From the NCBI GenBank assembly GCA_027483535.1, contig JAIXUN010000002.1, positions 2,392,979-2,456,978 on the forward strand: 64,000 bases of DNA, written 5' to 3'. The notes under the pieces were generated by a model. The model worked only from the letters and a program-made list of their open reading frames with translations. It was not told the DNA's origin and did no database searches. This document shows, piece by piece, positions 44,573-53,134 of this stretch (the stretch's first letter is position 1; each line of letters opens with the position of its first letter). A program made the translations under genes and the position numbers. Source of the DNA: a bacterium. Lineage in GTDB: Bacteria > Armatimonadota > Fimbriimonadia > Fimbriimonadales > Fimbriimonadaceae.

Positions 44573-46003
44573 TTATCGGAGGAGCGAAAGAACCGCCTGA
44601 GGAGCGGAGTTCGCCTGCGCCAAAACCGAAAGACCGGCCTGTTGCAGAATCTGCGACTTCGTGTACTGGGTCATTTCCGCAGCGACGTCGGTGTCTCGAA
44701 TCGAGCTCTCGGTTGCAGCGAGGTTCTCTCGTGCAGTTCCAAGGGATCGAATGTTCGACTCCAGAACGTTTCGTTGGAAGTTACCAATCGAACCACGAGC
44801 CTTACTGACCTCTTCAATCGCTTGATCGATGACCTTTAGTGCATCGTTTGCACCAGAGGCCGAGGTCAGGTCGAGGTTGCTCAAGTTCTTGCCAGAGACA
44901 ATTCCTTGACCAAGCTGGCTCGCAGCAAAGTTACCGATGGACAGCGATGCGGTTTGGTTGGCGTTCGCACCGATTTGGAACTGAGCCGAACCTACTGCAA
45001 CCTGACCAACAGCCGCGGCCGTTGCCGTGGTTGCGTTTCCTGCATCGGTGAGTCGCAACGTGTTGCCGTTGGCGTCCTTAAGGGTCAAACCGTCTGCGCC
45101 GTTGAGACCACCCGTGAAGAGCACTGCACCCGATCCACCAACTTCAACCGTAGCCAAAGCGTTCGTTCCGGTTTGAGCCGCAGTGGTACCTGCAGCCGCC
45201 GAGACGACACCTTGTGCGTCGACGAAGTCGATTCGAGCGTTGGATCCCACCTTGGTAGAGGTGAACTCCAATCGGTTGGAAGCGTTGAGAACTGCAGTCA
45301 CGCCCGTTTGAGCAGAAGCTGCGTTCACCGCGCTGACCACTTCGTTTCCGGTTTGACCGGCTGCGAAGCTGAACGTCGTACCGTTGAGCGAGAAGCTACC
45401 TGCAGCCAACACGTTGCCGCCCGTAAGGGTTGCCGACGTGTAAAGGGCCTTGGTACCTGCCGTAACGGACGACAGCGTGATGGTTGCGTTGGACGAAAGC
45501 GATGCGCTACCAACCGTGCTACCCAGCGAGACGCTGGCAACTCGGGTGGCGTTGGTGACCTGCGAGTTGATACCTGCAGTTCCGTCCAGAAGCTTCTTCG
45601 TACCGAACGTCGTGTTCTGCGAAATTCGCGTTACCGACGATACGATCGAGGCAAGCTGGTCCTGGTTTGCTTGAACCTGGGAAGAGCTCAACGTACCGGT
45701 GTTGGCCGAAGAAATTGCCAGCGATCGAGCGTCGTTCAGAAGTCGGTTGACTTCAGAAAGAGCGCCTTCTGCAGTTTTGGCAAAGTTCACAGCGTCTTGG
45801 TTGTTTCGCAGAGCGGCATCCATGCCCGTAAGTTGCGCTCGGAATCCTTCCGATGCGATCAAACCTGCCGGGTCATCACCTGCACTGTTGATCCGGAGAC
45901 CGGTCGACAGTCGGTTGATGGATTGGTTCAGCGACAAAGAGTTTTGGGTGACGTTTCGCAGCGTTCCCATTGCTGCGACGTTCGTGTTGATACGAAATGA
46001 CAT
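44573..46003 (-). CDS. fliC: Flagellin
   Basis: A 476-residue flagellar filament subunit. The conserved N-terminal D0/D1 region (MSFRINTNVAAM, LSTGLRINSAGDDPAGL, NQDAVNFAKTAEGAL) and C-terminal D1/D0 region (ESSIRDTDVAAEMTQYTKSQILQQAG, ending PQAVLSLLR) are both complete. The variable centre (about 150-370) is Ala/Thr/Gly-rich with a flagellin-IN-like motif (VSAVNAASAQTGVTAVL). A strong GGAGG precedes the ATG and a long untranslated leader (about 190 bases) is likely. No other flagellar gene is nearby. No sigma-28 promoter was recognised by eye. Confidence 0.97.
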   Translation of the reverse strand: MSFRINTNVAAMGTLRNVTQNSLSLNQSINRLSTGLRINSAGDDPAGLIASEGFRAQLTGMDAALRNNQDAVNFAKTAEGALSEVNRLLNDARSLAISSANTGTLSSSQVQANQDQLASIVSSVTRISQNTTFGTKKLLDGTAGINSQVTNATRVASVSLGSTVGSASLSSNATITLSSVTAGTKALYTSATLTGGNVLAAGSFSLNGTTFSFAAGQTGNEVVSAVNAASAQTGVTAVLNASNRLEFTSTKVGSNARIDFVDAQGVVSAAAGTTAAQTGTNALATVEVGGSGAVLFTGGLNGADGLTLKDANGNTLRLTDAGNATTATAAAVGQVAVGSAQFQIGANANQTASLSIGNFAASQLGQGIVSGKNLSNLDLTSASGANDALKVIDQAIEEVSKARGSIGNFQRNVLESNIRSLGTARENLAATESSIRDTDVAAEMTQYTKSQILQQAGLSVLAQANSAPQAVLSLLR

Positions 46004-46198
46004 GTAATCCTCCGTGATTCCCTGACCAACCGCCTGCCATACTCTTTCGAGTCAAACAAGGAAGGCTTCTCCACCCGACGATGCCGAAGCTTCGTCGAAC
46101 GTAGAAACCGGCAGGCCCGTTGGCCACGTCGATCCTCGTTCACCGCTTGTATTCCAACCGGCGCGCAATTTAGACACAGTAATTTCACTGGGATACGC

Positions 46199-46621
46199 AT
46201 GCAACTTAGCCTCAACACATTCGCCGCCTCTCAAAAGAGAGCCATCTTTGACGACCTTTACGATGGCAAGTCCCCTGCAATAGGCTCTTATGACGAAGCA
46301 CTACTACGGGACGCAAAAACAAAGGGAAAACCCCAAATGGGTCCCACCCGATACGGGCAAAATGAGCTACATTTTGAGTTCGCTTACCCCGATCCGAACG
46401 GCGCGGCGGTGATTCTGACTGTGACCGTGACCACGCCGGAAAGAATTGTTTTGCTACCCGTTCCGGACTGGGTGGTGGAATCGATTTGGCAAGGGGAGAT
46501 CAGCGGGTCCTATCACTTTGAAAGCGACGCCAAGCGGCTGGTAGAAGATTTTCAAGCGCTTTTATCTCCCGAGGCCAACGCCGCATTGATGGCAGCGGGC
46601 CCGAAACCCAAGCGCGAGTAG
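46199..46621 (+). CDS. Hypothetical protein divergent from flagellin
   Basis: A 140-residue soluble protein of unknown function. It has no signal peptide or membrane helix, and a beta-rich middle (ELHFEFAYPDPNGAAVILTVTVTTPERIVLLPVPDWVVESIW). It lies head to head with the flagellin gene, so it could share its regulation, though this is position only. No weak homology to FliW or CsrA is visible. The ATG start lacks a strong ribosome binding site. Confidence 0.65.
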   Translation: MQLSLNTFAASQKRAIFDDLYDGKSPAIGSYDEALLRDAKTKGKPQMGPTRYGQNELHFEFAYPDPNGAAVILTVTVTTPERIVLLPVPDWVVESIWQGEISGSYHFESDAKRLVEDFQALLSPEANAALMAAGPKPKRE

Positions 46622-46656
46622 AACGAACCCTACCCTCCGCCCGGTACTCTATAGCG

Positions 46657-47547
46657 GTGACCGTCCTTGTTTCAACCTGGGAAGATCCGGGCAAAGTAGG
46701 CATTGAAGCCGCATGGAAAGCACGCTCGGAAGGAGCCGATCTTCGTTCTACTTTGGAAGCCGGGCTTGCTGCCTGCGAACTTGATCCCACTCTCCTAGCG
46801 ATCGGTCTAGGATCTTTGCCGAACGCGGACGGTGAGCTGGAACTCGACGCCTCGATGATGGACGGCGAGGACTTGAGCGCCGGTGCGGTTTGCGCCGTGC
46901 GAGGAATTGCCCCCGTGATTTCAGTAGCGAGAATGGTGATGGAACGAACTCCGCACCTGATGCTCGCCGGAGAGCAAGCCAGACGATTTGCCATTGAACA
47001 AGGGATTCAACCGCGAAACCTCATGACCGAGGAGAACGTTCGTCGGTACGACGAGTGGAAGACTGGAAACGCAAAGAACGAATACGTCCACTCCCTTGAA
47101 GAATCGCACGACACGGTGACGATGCTTGGCCTGGAGATGCGAGAAGACGGCACCCCGCACGTGATCTCGGCCTCTTCCACCAGCGGCATTGCTTGGAAGC
47201 AACCGGGTCGAGTAGGCGATTCCCCCATTGTTGGAGCCGGCATCTATGCCGACGACGAAGTGGGTTGCGCGGGAGCAACGGGCTGGGGCGAGGAGCTTTG
47301 GAAGGCTTGCGCTTCTTTCCGAGCCGTCGAGTTCATGCGACAAGGCATGAGCCCTCAAGAAGCTTGCGAAGCGGTGGTGCGACAAATGCGCCGCCGACAA
47401 CCGAAATCTCACCAAATGGCCTGCGTGGTCTTAGCAATGAACCTAAAAGGCGAGGTGGGCGCAGCCACTACCGCCGCCGAATTCCCCATGTGGATCTGCC
47501 GAGACGGACAGATCGAATTTAGACAATACGAGGCACTGAAAGATTAA
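46657..47547 (+). CDS. N4-glycosylasparaginase / isoaspartyl peptidase family Ntn hydrolase
   Basis: A 296-residue enzyme of the asparaginase-2 (Ntn) family, made as a precursor that cuts itself before a Thr that then becomes the nucleophile. The site is SHDTVTMLGL (T153), and the substrate region includes GDSPIVGAGIYADDEVGCAGATGWGEEL. The HDTV form is that of glycosylasparaginase (aspartylglucosaminidase), which removes N-linked sugars from Asn. No signal peptide is visible. GTG start. Followed by the SelB-like gene. Confidence 0.9.
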   Translation: MTVLVSTWEDPGKVGIEAAWKARSEGADLRSTLEAGLAACELDPTLLAIGLGSLPNADGELELDASMMDGEDLSAGAVCAVRGIAPVISVARMVMERTPHLMLAGEQARRFAIEQGIQPRNLMTEENVRRYDEWKTGNAKNEYVHSLEESHDTVTMLGLEMREDGTPHVISASSTSGIAWKQPGRVGDSPIVGAGIYADDEVGCAGATGWGEELWKACASFRAVEFMRQGMSPQEACEAVVRQMRRRQPKSHQMACVVLAMNLKGEVGAATTAAEFPMWICRDGQIEFRQYEALKD

Positions 47548-47596
47548 TATCACTCAACGCGACCCATCCCCTTCTGACGACAACAACACGCCGAAG

Positions 47597-48382
47597 GTGC
47601 AAGCCATCGACTTCGCCACCCTTGGCGAACTTGCCGATTACATTGAGTCTTTCATTAGAAAGCACGAGATTGGTTGCGATACCAAAGACGTTGCCAAACA
47701 CCTTGGCGTGTCGGTTCAGTTTTTAGGCGATAGCTTTGAGGTGCTGAAATCGGAAGGCAAGCTGATGAGCTTTGCCGGCTACTGGGTGACCGAAGAAGGA
47801 TTTGAAACCCTTACGGCTCGAATATTGAAGGCTCTGGAAGCCGCGCATAAGGCGGACGAGCGGGCGCTGGCCTTTGATCCCGTCGAGGTGGCCCGAGCGG
47901 CGAAGTGGATGGTCGAGGAGAAGCAGGTTCACCGAGCCGTCACCGAATGGTCGGAGCGTGGCGTGATCGCCAAGTTGGAAGCGGGCATTCGACTCCCATC
48001 GGAAGAGGTTTATCTCTCGCCCAAACAAGAGCGACTTTTAGATAGGGTGGTGATGGCGATGCTCGATGGTCGATTGCATCCGCCCGCGCCGATGGAAATC
48101 GCAAAAACGGTGGAAGCGCCGAAAGAAGCGGTGATGGAGATGATCCGACTGGGGTCTTTACGCGGCGTGATTGTGGTTCTTGCGGACGGCGTTTACTACA
48201 CCCCTCAGCAACTGGAGATGAATCGCGAGGTGCTGAGGGAGAAGATCGGCTCCGGGTTCTTTGCGCCAGGCGACGCTCGGGACGCGCTGAAGACCTCTCG
48301 GAAGTTCTCAGACGCGCTGCTGGACTACTTTGACGCGCAGGGCTGGACCGAGCGCAACGGCGTCCGTCGGAAGCTGGTTTAA
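47597..48382 (+). CDS. Free-standing SelB C-terminal-like winged-helix protein
   Basis: A 261-residue protein made only of winged-helix-like segments. Its second half follows the C-terminal half of the selenocysteine elongation factor SelB: RLPSEEVYLSPKQERLLDRV, then LHPPAPMEIAKTV, ADGVYYTPQQLEM, and the closing LKTSRKFSDALLDYFDAQGW, equivalent to the SelB TSRKYA...LLEYLD end. In SelB these domains bind the SECIS RNA; the GTPase part is absent here, and the upstream gene is an unrelated hydrolase, so this is not a split gene. N-terminal residues 1-60 add another helix-turn-helix (TKDVAKHLGVSVQFL). The start is GTG; an upstream ATT in frame is possible. Role unknown: RNA- or DNA-binding is inferred. 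Confidence 0.8.
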   Translation: MQAIDFATLGELADYIESFIRKHEIGCDTKDVAKHLGVSVQFLGDSFEVLKSEGKLMSFAGYWVTEEGFETLTARILKALEAAHKADERALAFDPVEVARAAKWMVEEKQVHRAVTEWSERGVIAKLEAGIRLPSEEVYLSPKQERLLDRVVMAMLDGRLHPPAPMEIAKTVEAPKEAVMEMIRLGSLRGVIVVLADGVYYTPQQLEMNREVLREKIGSGFFAPGDARDALKTSRKFSDALLDYFDAQGWTERNGVRRKLV

Positions 48383-48558
48383 GAGAGCGGTAAGGCGTTC
48401 CAGGCAAGGTTGGGTTGCTCGTCCGTGAAGCTCGCCCAGAATTACTTTAGTGCGGCGACTTTCATGAAATAGCCTTATACTTCAGAAGGGGCTGTCGAAT
48501 GGCGCTAGCTCGGGCAGGCTCTCTATAGGTCACACACTTTGGGGGGAAGGGGCTGAAA

Positions 48559-48924
48559 GTGAAAGACAACGACCGAATGCGGATCGTGTTTTATGTGCTG
48601 ATCATCGAGCTCGGATTGTTGTTCGAGTTCGCGGCTCTTGAACGGCTCAGCCGTCCGAACCCCAGGAATTATGCCTCGACGGATGATTATTTTAGGGGCA
48701 TGGAGACTCATCCTGTCGCCGCAATAGTCATCACTTTTTACACCGGAGTTGCGGCGATTCTCTGCCTGATTATTTGGGAACCCGCGATCTCCAAAATCCT
48801 TGCCGGAATCGGCTCGGCGATCTTTCGGGGGGTTTTCTTCAGGAGGGTTTCAGAGCGGGACGGAAAGGGTCGGATTCCTGGGATGGACCCGTTTGCCGAA
48901 TCTAAGCCGCCGTTTGAACCGTGA
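48559..48924 (+). CDS. Small membrane protein, function unknown
   Basis: A 121-residue protein with two hydrophobic helices (VFYVLIIELGLLFEFAAL, about 10-27; AAIVITFYTGVAAILCLIIW, about 54-73), then a short basic and acidic tail ending in a Pro-rich PFAESKPPFEP. Not recognised. GTG start with GGGG-rich upstream sequence (GGGGGGAAGGGG). It converges with the coiled-coil gene. About 175 bases before it hold nothing obvious beyond a possible -10 (TATACT near 48478). Confidence 0.6.
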   Translation: MKDNDRMRIVFYVLIIELGLLFEFAALERLSRPNPRNYASTDDYFRGMETHPVAAIVITFYTGVAAILCLIIWEPAISKILAGIGSAIFRGVFFRRVSERDGKGRIPGMDPFAESKPPFEP

Positions 48925-48950
48925 GTTCGTCCCACTACAGGTGTCGGAAT

Positions 48951-48989
48951 AAGAAAAAACCTCCCGCGAAATGATAATCGCGAAAGGTT
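48951..48989 (-). terminator. Rho-independent terminator of the coiled-coil gene
   Basis: On the minus strand AACCTTTCGCGA pairs with TCGCGGGAGGTT (two internal mismatches) around TTATCATT, followed by TTTTCTT. It lies 23 bases past the stop of the coiled-coil protein gene. Confidence 0.85.
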
Positions 48990-49011
48990 GTTTGTTGAAC
49001 TTTGAGGCGCC

Positions 49012-49575
49012 TTACAGAACCCGAGCCCGATCTCGATTGCCCACCGGCGCCGGAGCGGGAGTCTCGTTCTTCTGCAATTCGCGCTTGCCGCTCTCGATGT
49101 TCTGCATGACCTTGCCCATGACGCCTTCCATTTGCACCAGGATATCGAAGGCGTAGCGCTCGGCGCCGCGACGCATTTCTTGCGCTTGACGCTCGGCCTC
49201 GTTTCGAATCGCCTCGGCTTGGCTCTTGCTGAGTTTCAAAATCTCGCTTTCCGAGGTCATCCGCTCTTGTTGCAAACGAGCCTGCTCCAGAATACGATCC
49301 GCATCTGCCTTTGCCTCGTTGATGATGCGATCTGCCTCTTTCCGAGCCGATTCCAGCGTCATGTGGGCATCGTTTCGGGCCGAATCCAGAATTCGCTCCG
49401 ACTCTCGCACCGTGCTCGCCGCCGCTTTCACCTCTTGCGGCAGGCATGCCCGAACCTTCGCGATCTGCATTGCGATCTCTTCCTTATCCAAGCCCCAAGT
49501 GAGCTTGCTCACCAGGGTTCGAGGCTGCTCGGTAGCAAGGTCGTTAAGGTCGTCTAGAAGGCGAAGGATGTCCAT
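49012..49575 (-). CDS. Coiled-coil protein, function unknown
   Basis: A 187-residue protein, mostly one long coiled coil (about 50-150) with many Ala, Glu and Arg heptads (ARKEADRIINEAKADADRILEQARLQQERM), resembling the stalk of ATP synthase subunit b or DivIVA-type proteins. No membrane helix. The N-terminus MDILRLLDDLNDLATEQPRT is a short conserved-looking helix pair; similar proteins are found near cell-division or cofactor genes in other bacteria. Function cannot be named. Confidence 0.72.
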   Translation of the reverse strand: MDILRLLDDLNDLATEQPRTLVSKLTWGLDKEEIAMQIAKVRACLPQEVKAAASTVRESERILDSARNDAHMTLESARKEADRIINEAKADADRILEQARLQQERMTSESEILKLSKSQAEAIRNEAERQAQEMRRGAERYAFDILVQMEGVMGKVMQNIESGKRELQKNETPAPAPVGNRDRARVL

Positions 49576-49687
49576 GGAAGTTCGAGGGTCGCGCCCGTGC
49601 TGAATCCTAGCGAATCCACGCGGATGCGTGCATTGATTTTGACACGGATCGCACCCGCTGTTAAGGCGTTGGGCATACTAGGTTCTC

Positions 49688-50545
49688 ATGTTCGTTGATC
49701 CTTCGGTTGATATGCGCGGCGACGTCCTGAATCAGGCGCTTCCCTATATCCAGCGCTTCCGCGGCCAAACCGTGGTGGTGAAGTACGGCGGATCGGCGAT
49801 GAAGAACCCAGACGTGATGTTTGGGGTGATTCGCAACGTGATTCTTTTGCAACTGGTAGGCATTAAGCCGATTTTGGTGCACGGCGGTGGCCCCGAGATA
49901 GACCAGTGGATTGCCAAGGTTGGGCTAGAGAAAAAGGTTCACAACGGGCTACGCGTGACCGACGAGGCCACCATGGAAGTGGTGGAAATGGCGCTTGCGG
50001 GTAGGGCCAACAAGGCGCTGGTCGCGGCGATTCAGAAAGCGGGCGGCAGGGCGGTTGGACTATCTGGCAGAGACGCCGACCTTCTTATCGGCGAGCCGAT
50101 AAGCGAGGCCCTGGGTCGAACCGGAAAGATTCTGCAGGTGAACCCTTCCATCCTGGAAGACCTTTCGGCGGTGGGCACCATCCCGGTGGTTTGCTCGGTC
50201 GCATCGGATTCGAATCGCGAGCCGTTGAACATCAATGCCGATACCGCCGCCGCCGCCATTGCCGGAGCCATTGGCGCGCTGAAGCTGGTTTTGCTCACCG
50301 ACACCAACGGGGTGCTCGGCAACCGAGACGATCACCGATCCACCATCACCAAGCTCTCCATTGATCAGGCGGAGCAAATGATTGCGGGCAAACGCGCCGA
50401 AGGCGGGATGATTCCTAAGTTGGAGGCAGCCATTGCCGCGCTGAGAGATGGCGTGCAGGCGGTTCACCTCATCAACGGGTCGGTGGCGAACTCTTTGCTG
50501 CTGGAGATCTTTACCGATGGCGGCGTTGGCACGATGATGTCTTGA
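49688..50545 (+). CDS. argB: Acetylglutamate kinase
   Basis: A 285-residue amino-acid kinase catalysing the second step of arginine synthesis, phosphorylation of N-acetylglutamate. VVVKYGGSAM (ATP-binding), ILVHGGGPEIDQW, GLRVTDEATMEVVEM and LSGRDADL are the hallmark motifs, and the C-terminal GGMIPKLEAAIAALRDGV completes the fold. No other arginine gene is adjacent. Its stop codon lies in an 18-bp tandem repeat. Confidence 0.97.
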   Translation: MFVDPSVDMRGDVLNQALPYIQRFRGQTVVVKYGGSAMKNPDVMFGVIRNVILLQLVGIKPILVHGGGPEIDQWIAKVGLEKKVHNGLRVTDEATMEVVEMALAGRANKALVAAIQKAGGRAVGLSGRDADLLIGEPISEALGRTGKILQVNPSILEDLSAVGTIPVVCSVASDSNREPLNINADTAAAAIAGAIGALKLVLLTDTNGVLGNRDDHRSTITKLSIDQAEQMIAGKRAEGGMIPKLEAAIAALRDGVQAVHLINGSVANSLLLEIFTDGGVGTMMS

Positions 50546-50583
50546 AAGGTTTGGATGTCTTGAAAGGTTGGGATGTCTTGAAG
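50536..50583 (+). repeat. 18-bp tandem repeat across the argB stop
   Basis: Two full units (GATGTCTTGAAAGGTTTG, then GATGTCTTGAAAGGTTGG) and a 12-base partial third. The first unit contains the argB end (ATG TCT TGA). Since each unit repeats Met-Ser-stop, copy-number change would not lengthen the protein. Confidence 0.85.
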
Positions 50584-50651
50584 CTCCCTCTGACGCTCCG
50601 ACAGGTTTCGGCGGATCAGATTCGTGTGATACGTTGCCACTTCAAGATAAA

Positions 50652-50951
50652 ATGAAAGCGATGAGTCAAACCTTCGTTCAACCGGAAATCGAGCTCAACA
50701 ACGGGGTCGGTAGCGGAAGATGGATGGTGGTGATTTTCAACAACGATCACAACTCTTTTGATGAAGTGATCGCCACCCTTATGCGAGCCACGGGCTGCGA
50801 TGCTTCGGAAGCGGAGATTGAAGCGTGGGAGGCTCATACCTACGGCAAGGCTCCAGTTCATTTTGCGAGCAAAGAAATTTGCGAAGCCGCCGCCGAGGTG
50901 ATTGAATCGGTGGGCATCAAAACCGACGTTTGCCCCGAATGGGACGACTGA
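50652..50951 (+). CDS. ClpS-like adaptor, first paralogue
   Basis: About 99 residues of the ClpS fold, the adaptor that brings N-end-rule substrates to ClpAP. VVIFNNDHNSFDEVIATLM corresponds to the E. coli VILVNDDYTPMEFVIDVL, and WEAHTYGKAPV to AVHYQGKA. Counting from the NDD/NND element, the His equivalent to E. coli H66, which binds the N-terminal amino group, is present. The NND replaces NDD. ATG 50652 is used; ATG 50661 is an alternative. The second paralogue follows by about 40 bases. Confidence 0.85.
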   Translation: MKAMSQTFVQPEIELNNGVGSGRWMVVIFNNDHNSFDEVIATLMRATGCDASEAEIEAWEAHTYGKAPVHFASKEICEAAAEVIESVGIKTDVCPEWDD

Positions 50952-50991
50952 GTCCCCTCTTCTTTCCGTCCTTGCTTCTCAACCGTTTGCG

Positions 50992-51288
50992 ATGAGCGCC
51001 CCTTCTATTCTTGAAAAGCCAGAAGAGCTTCTAAGCGAATCTTCTGGCGGCAGCGGATGGAAGGTGGTGGTTTACAACAACGATCACAACACCTACGACG
51101 AGGTGATCTTCATTCTCATGGTCGCCACCGAGTGCTCGGTGGAAGAGGCGGAACTGGAGACTTGGGAGATCGATCACCTGGGCAAATCCACCGTTCACTA
51201 CTCGGGAAAGGAAGAGTGCGATAGGGTCGGCGAGATCATCGCCTCGATCGGAATCGAGGTGCGGGTGTTGGAAGAGTTTGGGGACTGA
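50992..51288 (+). CDS. ClpS-like adaptor, second paralogue
   Basis: A 98-residue paralogue of the preceding protein (VVVYNNDHNTYDEVIFILM ... WEIDHLGKSTVHYSGKEE). In the same ungapped alignment the substrate-binding His is replaced by Asp (D61; GAT at 51172-51174), so it may bind different N-termini or act otherwise. The ATG at 50992 starts the conserved protein; the frame open upstream overlaps the first paralogue. The two genes are probably one transcript. Confidence 0.83.
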   Translation: MSAPSILEKPEELLSESSGGSGWKVVVYNNDHNTYDEVIFILMVATECSVEEAELETWEIDHLGKSTVHYSGKEECDRVGEIIASIGIEVRVLEEFGD

Positions 51289-51461
51289 TAAATTCCCTAC
51301 CTCGCCTGTTAGGCATAAGGGCCTAGGGTCACAACCTGTTCCCGCCCTATTTCGGCCTATTTCATTGGCTGCGCAACCTCCCGCTTAGGGTAACCGAATC
51401 CTATGTAGACCGGTACTAATCGCATCGGACAAAAACTGCAATTTAATAGGATTATCAGAAA

Positions 51462-52511
51462 ATGATAAAAGGGCTTCTTCCTGTTTGCTTCGTCACATTT
51501 ACCGCCAGTTCGTTTGGACAGTCGCCACAGCCTAACATTCCAACCGTGGATAGCCGCACACCCGCTTTTGGTATGGAATACGAAGTGCGGGAAGTTTTAA
51601 CCAGGTCAGAAGAGGAGTGGAATCGAATTGTAAGAGACAAGGAATTGCAGTACGACATGATGGTACGCGAGGGAAAGATCTCTGCAAAATACGCATCCGA
51701 CTTCATGAGGGACCTAAAGAGTTCACCGCGCGTGAGTGCTCGAACAGGCACATTCACGATCATCGTCGATAAGGGTCGCCTATTTGTATTGGGCCGATGG
51801 AAGAACAAAGCTGCCAAATGGTTTATATTAGATAAAGGGATTGCGATCGGGCGACCGTTTTCTGGTGTCGGAATAACGATTGAAAAATTGCAAGAGCCGT
51901 ACAGTGCAGGTGGCGGTCAAATCCCAATCTTCCCATTTAACTTTGCACCCATGCCCGCTTTCGTTGATCTTGCTTTCGAAGGCGAGCGGGGATCTGCTCG
52001 TATGTTCGGAGCAGCGCTTGGTTCAACACAGTACGTACCGGCTACTCTCAAATTTACCAATGGGCGCCTTAGTGAAGCACTCCTTAGAAGGATCGAACGG
52101 ACGGAGTATTCCGATTACTCGGCAGGACCTATCCCGATGCCCGGAAGGATTGTCTATGAATCCATGTACGAGAGCTCCGGAGTTCCTGCGCTCACAAGAA
52201 CGTTTATCGGTAAGCCGATTGCCAATCCGGTCATCCCCAAGTTAGAAAAACTCGCTCCGGGTAGCCAGTCGGCAACGGACAAGCGTGGCGATACCCCGGT
52301 CTACTTCACTTTCGACCTCCGGCAACGTTCTATCTTTGAAGCCGCCAAGCGGGGAAAGGCGAGTGAATTGGCACGGGAGAAGGCGGCTAAAACTCCGCAT
52401 GATCACATTCATCTTCGGTCTGAATTTGACAACCGTTGGGTGGTGGGCGGAACTATCGGTGTCGGTGCGGTTTTGTTGCTTGTCTTTCTCTTGGGTCGTC
52501 GGTCCAGTTAG
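51462..52511 (+). CDS. Secreted, C-terminally anchored protein of unknown function
   Basis: A 349-residue exported protein: signal peptide to about residue 19 (ending SFGQ), a soluble body without recognised family, and a C-terminal membrane helix with Arg tail (VGGTIGVGAVLLLVFLLGRRSS). This C-terminal layout (Gly-rich, helix, Arg) resembles sorting signals or a simple anchor. The last 15 codons and the convergent stop are duplicated at 54298-54370. Its stop (TAG) overlaps the convergent neighbour's stop in the 4-base sequence TTAG. The region has lower G+C than the pilus operon by eye. Confidence 0.7.
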   Translation: MIKGLLPVCFVTFTASSFGQSPQPNIPTVDSRTPAFGMEYEVREVLTRSEEEWNRIVRDKELQYDMMVREGKISAKYASDFMRDLKSSPRVSARTGTFTIIVDKGRLFVLGRWKNKAAKWFILDKGIAIGRPFSGVGITIEKLQEPYSAGGGQIPIFPFNFAPMPAFVDLAFEGERGSARMFGAALGSTQYVPATLKFTNGRLSEALLRRIERTEYSDYSAGPIPMPGRIVYESMYESSGVPALTRTFIGKPIANPVIPKLEKLAPGSQSATDKRGDTPVYFTFDLRQRSIFEAAKRGKASELAREKAAKTPHDHIHLRSEFDNRWVVGGTIGVGAVLLLVFLLGRRSS

Positions 52512-53035
52512 CCTTGGTCTGTTGCGCCCGATTCTTGAAGTGAGGGTTTGCCCGAGGCATCTCGAAGCTCTCGGTTCAGAACGCCCCGGTACTTCGAGAG
52601 GAACGTCTCATCCATGACCTGGGCTTTTGATACTGGGAACCATTCGTGGTTAAACATCACAAAGACGCCCGTTTTTAGGTTGAGCAGGGTCAAGTCGTCC
52701 TTTGGCTCTAGTGCAAGTTGAATCGGCTTTAGACACGCCCAAACCGTCGTTCGCCAGTCGAACATCGCGACGCACTTGCCCCAATCTTCCATCTCGGCAT
52801 TGAAATCAGGCACCTCTTCCGCTGAGACGAAGTGGTCCCACAAGTAGTGTCCTACCCTGGGTGTATCGACCCGGAATTGGAAACCAGCGGGGATCGCCCC
52901 TTGCGCCACAAGAGCCGTGATGAAATCCTGCCGGAGAGATTTGGAGGTCTCATCCGACAACGGGACAACTGTCAGCCCGGCTTTCTCGGACAGAAATCGC
53001 TGAATTGCTAACTCGTTCTTAAGTCGACGGTTCAC
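52508..53035 (-). CDS. Hypothetical protein convergent with the anchored protein
   Basis: A 175-residue soluble protein, no signal peptide. A mixed alpha/beta sequence with several Trp (HYLWDHFVSAEEVPDF; MFDWRTTVWACLKP; FNHEWFPVSKAQV); not recognised. GTG start with AAAGGATG upstream. Its end (ESGATDQG) is homologous at DNA level to the end of the 160-residue protein at 54341 (SDSTGQG), though the bodies do not look alike. Convergent overlap with the anchored protein gene. Confidence 0.65.
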   Translation of the reverse strand: MNRRLKNELAIQRFLSEKAGLTVVPLSDETSKSLRQDFITALVAQGAIPAGFQFRVDTPRVGHYLWDHFVSAEEVPDFNAEMEDWGKCVAMFDWRTTVWACLKPIQLALEPKDDLTLLNLKTGVFVMFNHEWFPVSKAQVMDETFLSKYRGVLNRELRDASGKPSLQESGATDQG

Positions 53036-53134
53036 TTCTCATCCTTTCTCAGCGAGTTCCAATCCTTAGCGTGAAACATTCCAATCGCTCATTCCAACCG
53101 ACTGCAAAGAATGCCTATAAACCATATGGGGTTT

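Noticed and set aside
44906..46000. 364-codon open frame antisense to flagellin
   Set aside because: A shadow of the Ala/Thr/Ser-rich flagellin gene; Arg/Ser/Cys-rich product, no ribosome binding site or family.
46004..46198. Sigma-28 flagellin promoter
   Set aside because: TAAA and GCCG-like pieces occur but with wrong spacing (about 6 instead of 15 bases).
47548..47596. Missing GTPase half of SelB hidden by a frameshift
   Set aside because: The upstream sequence encodes a complete asparaginase-family protein; there is no room for the GTPase domain.
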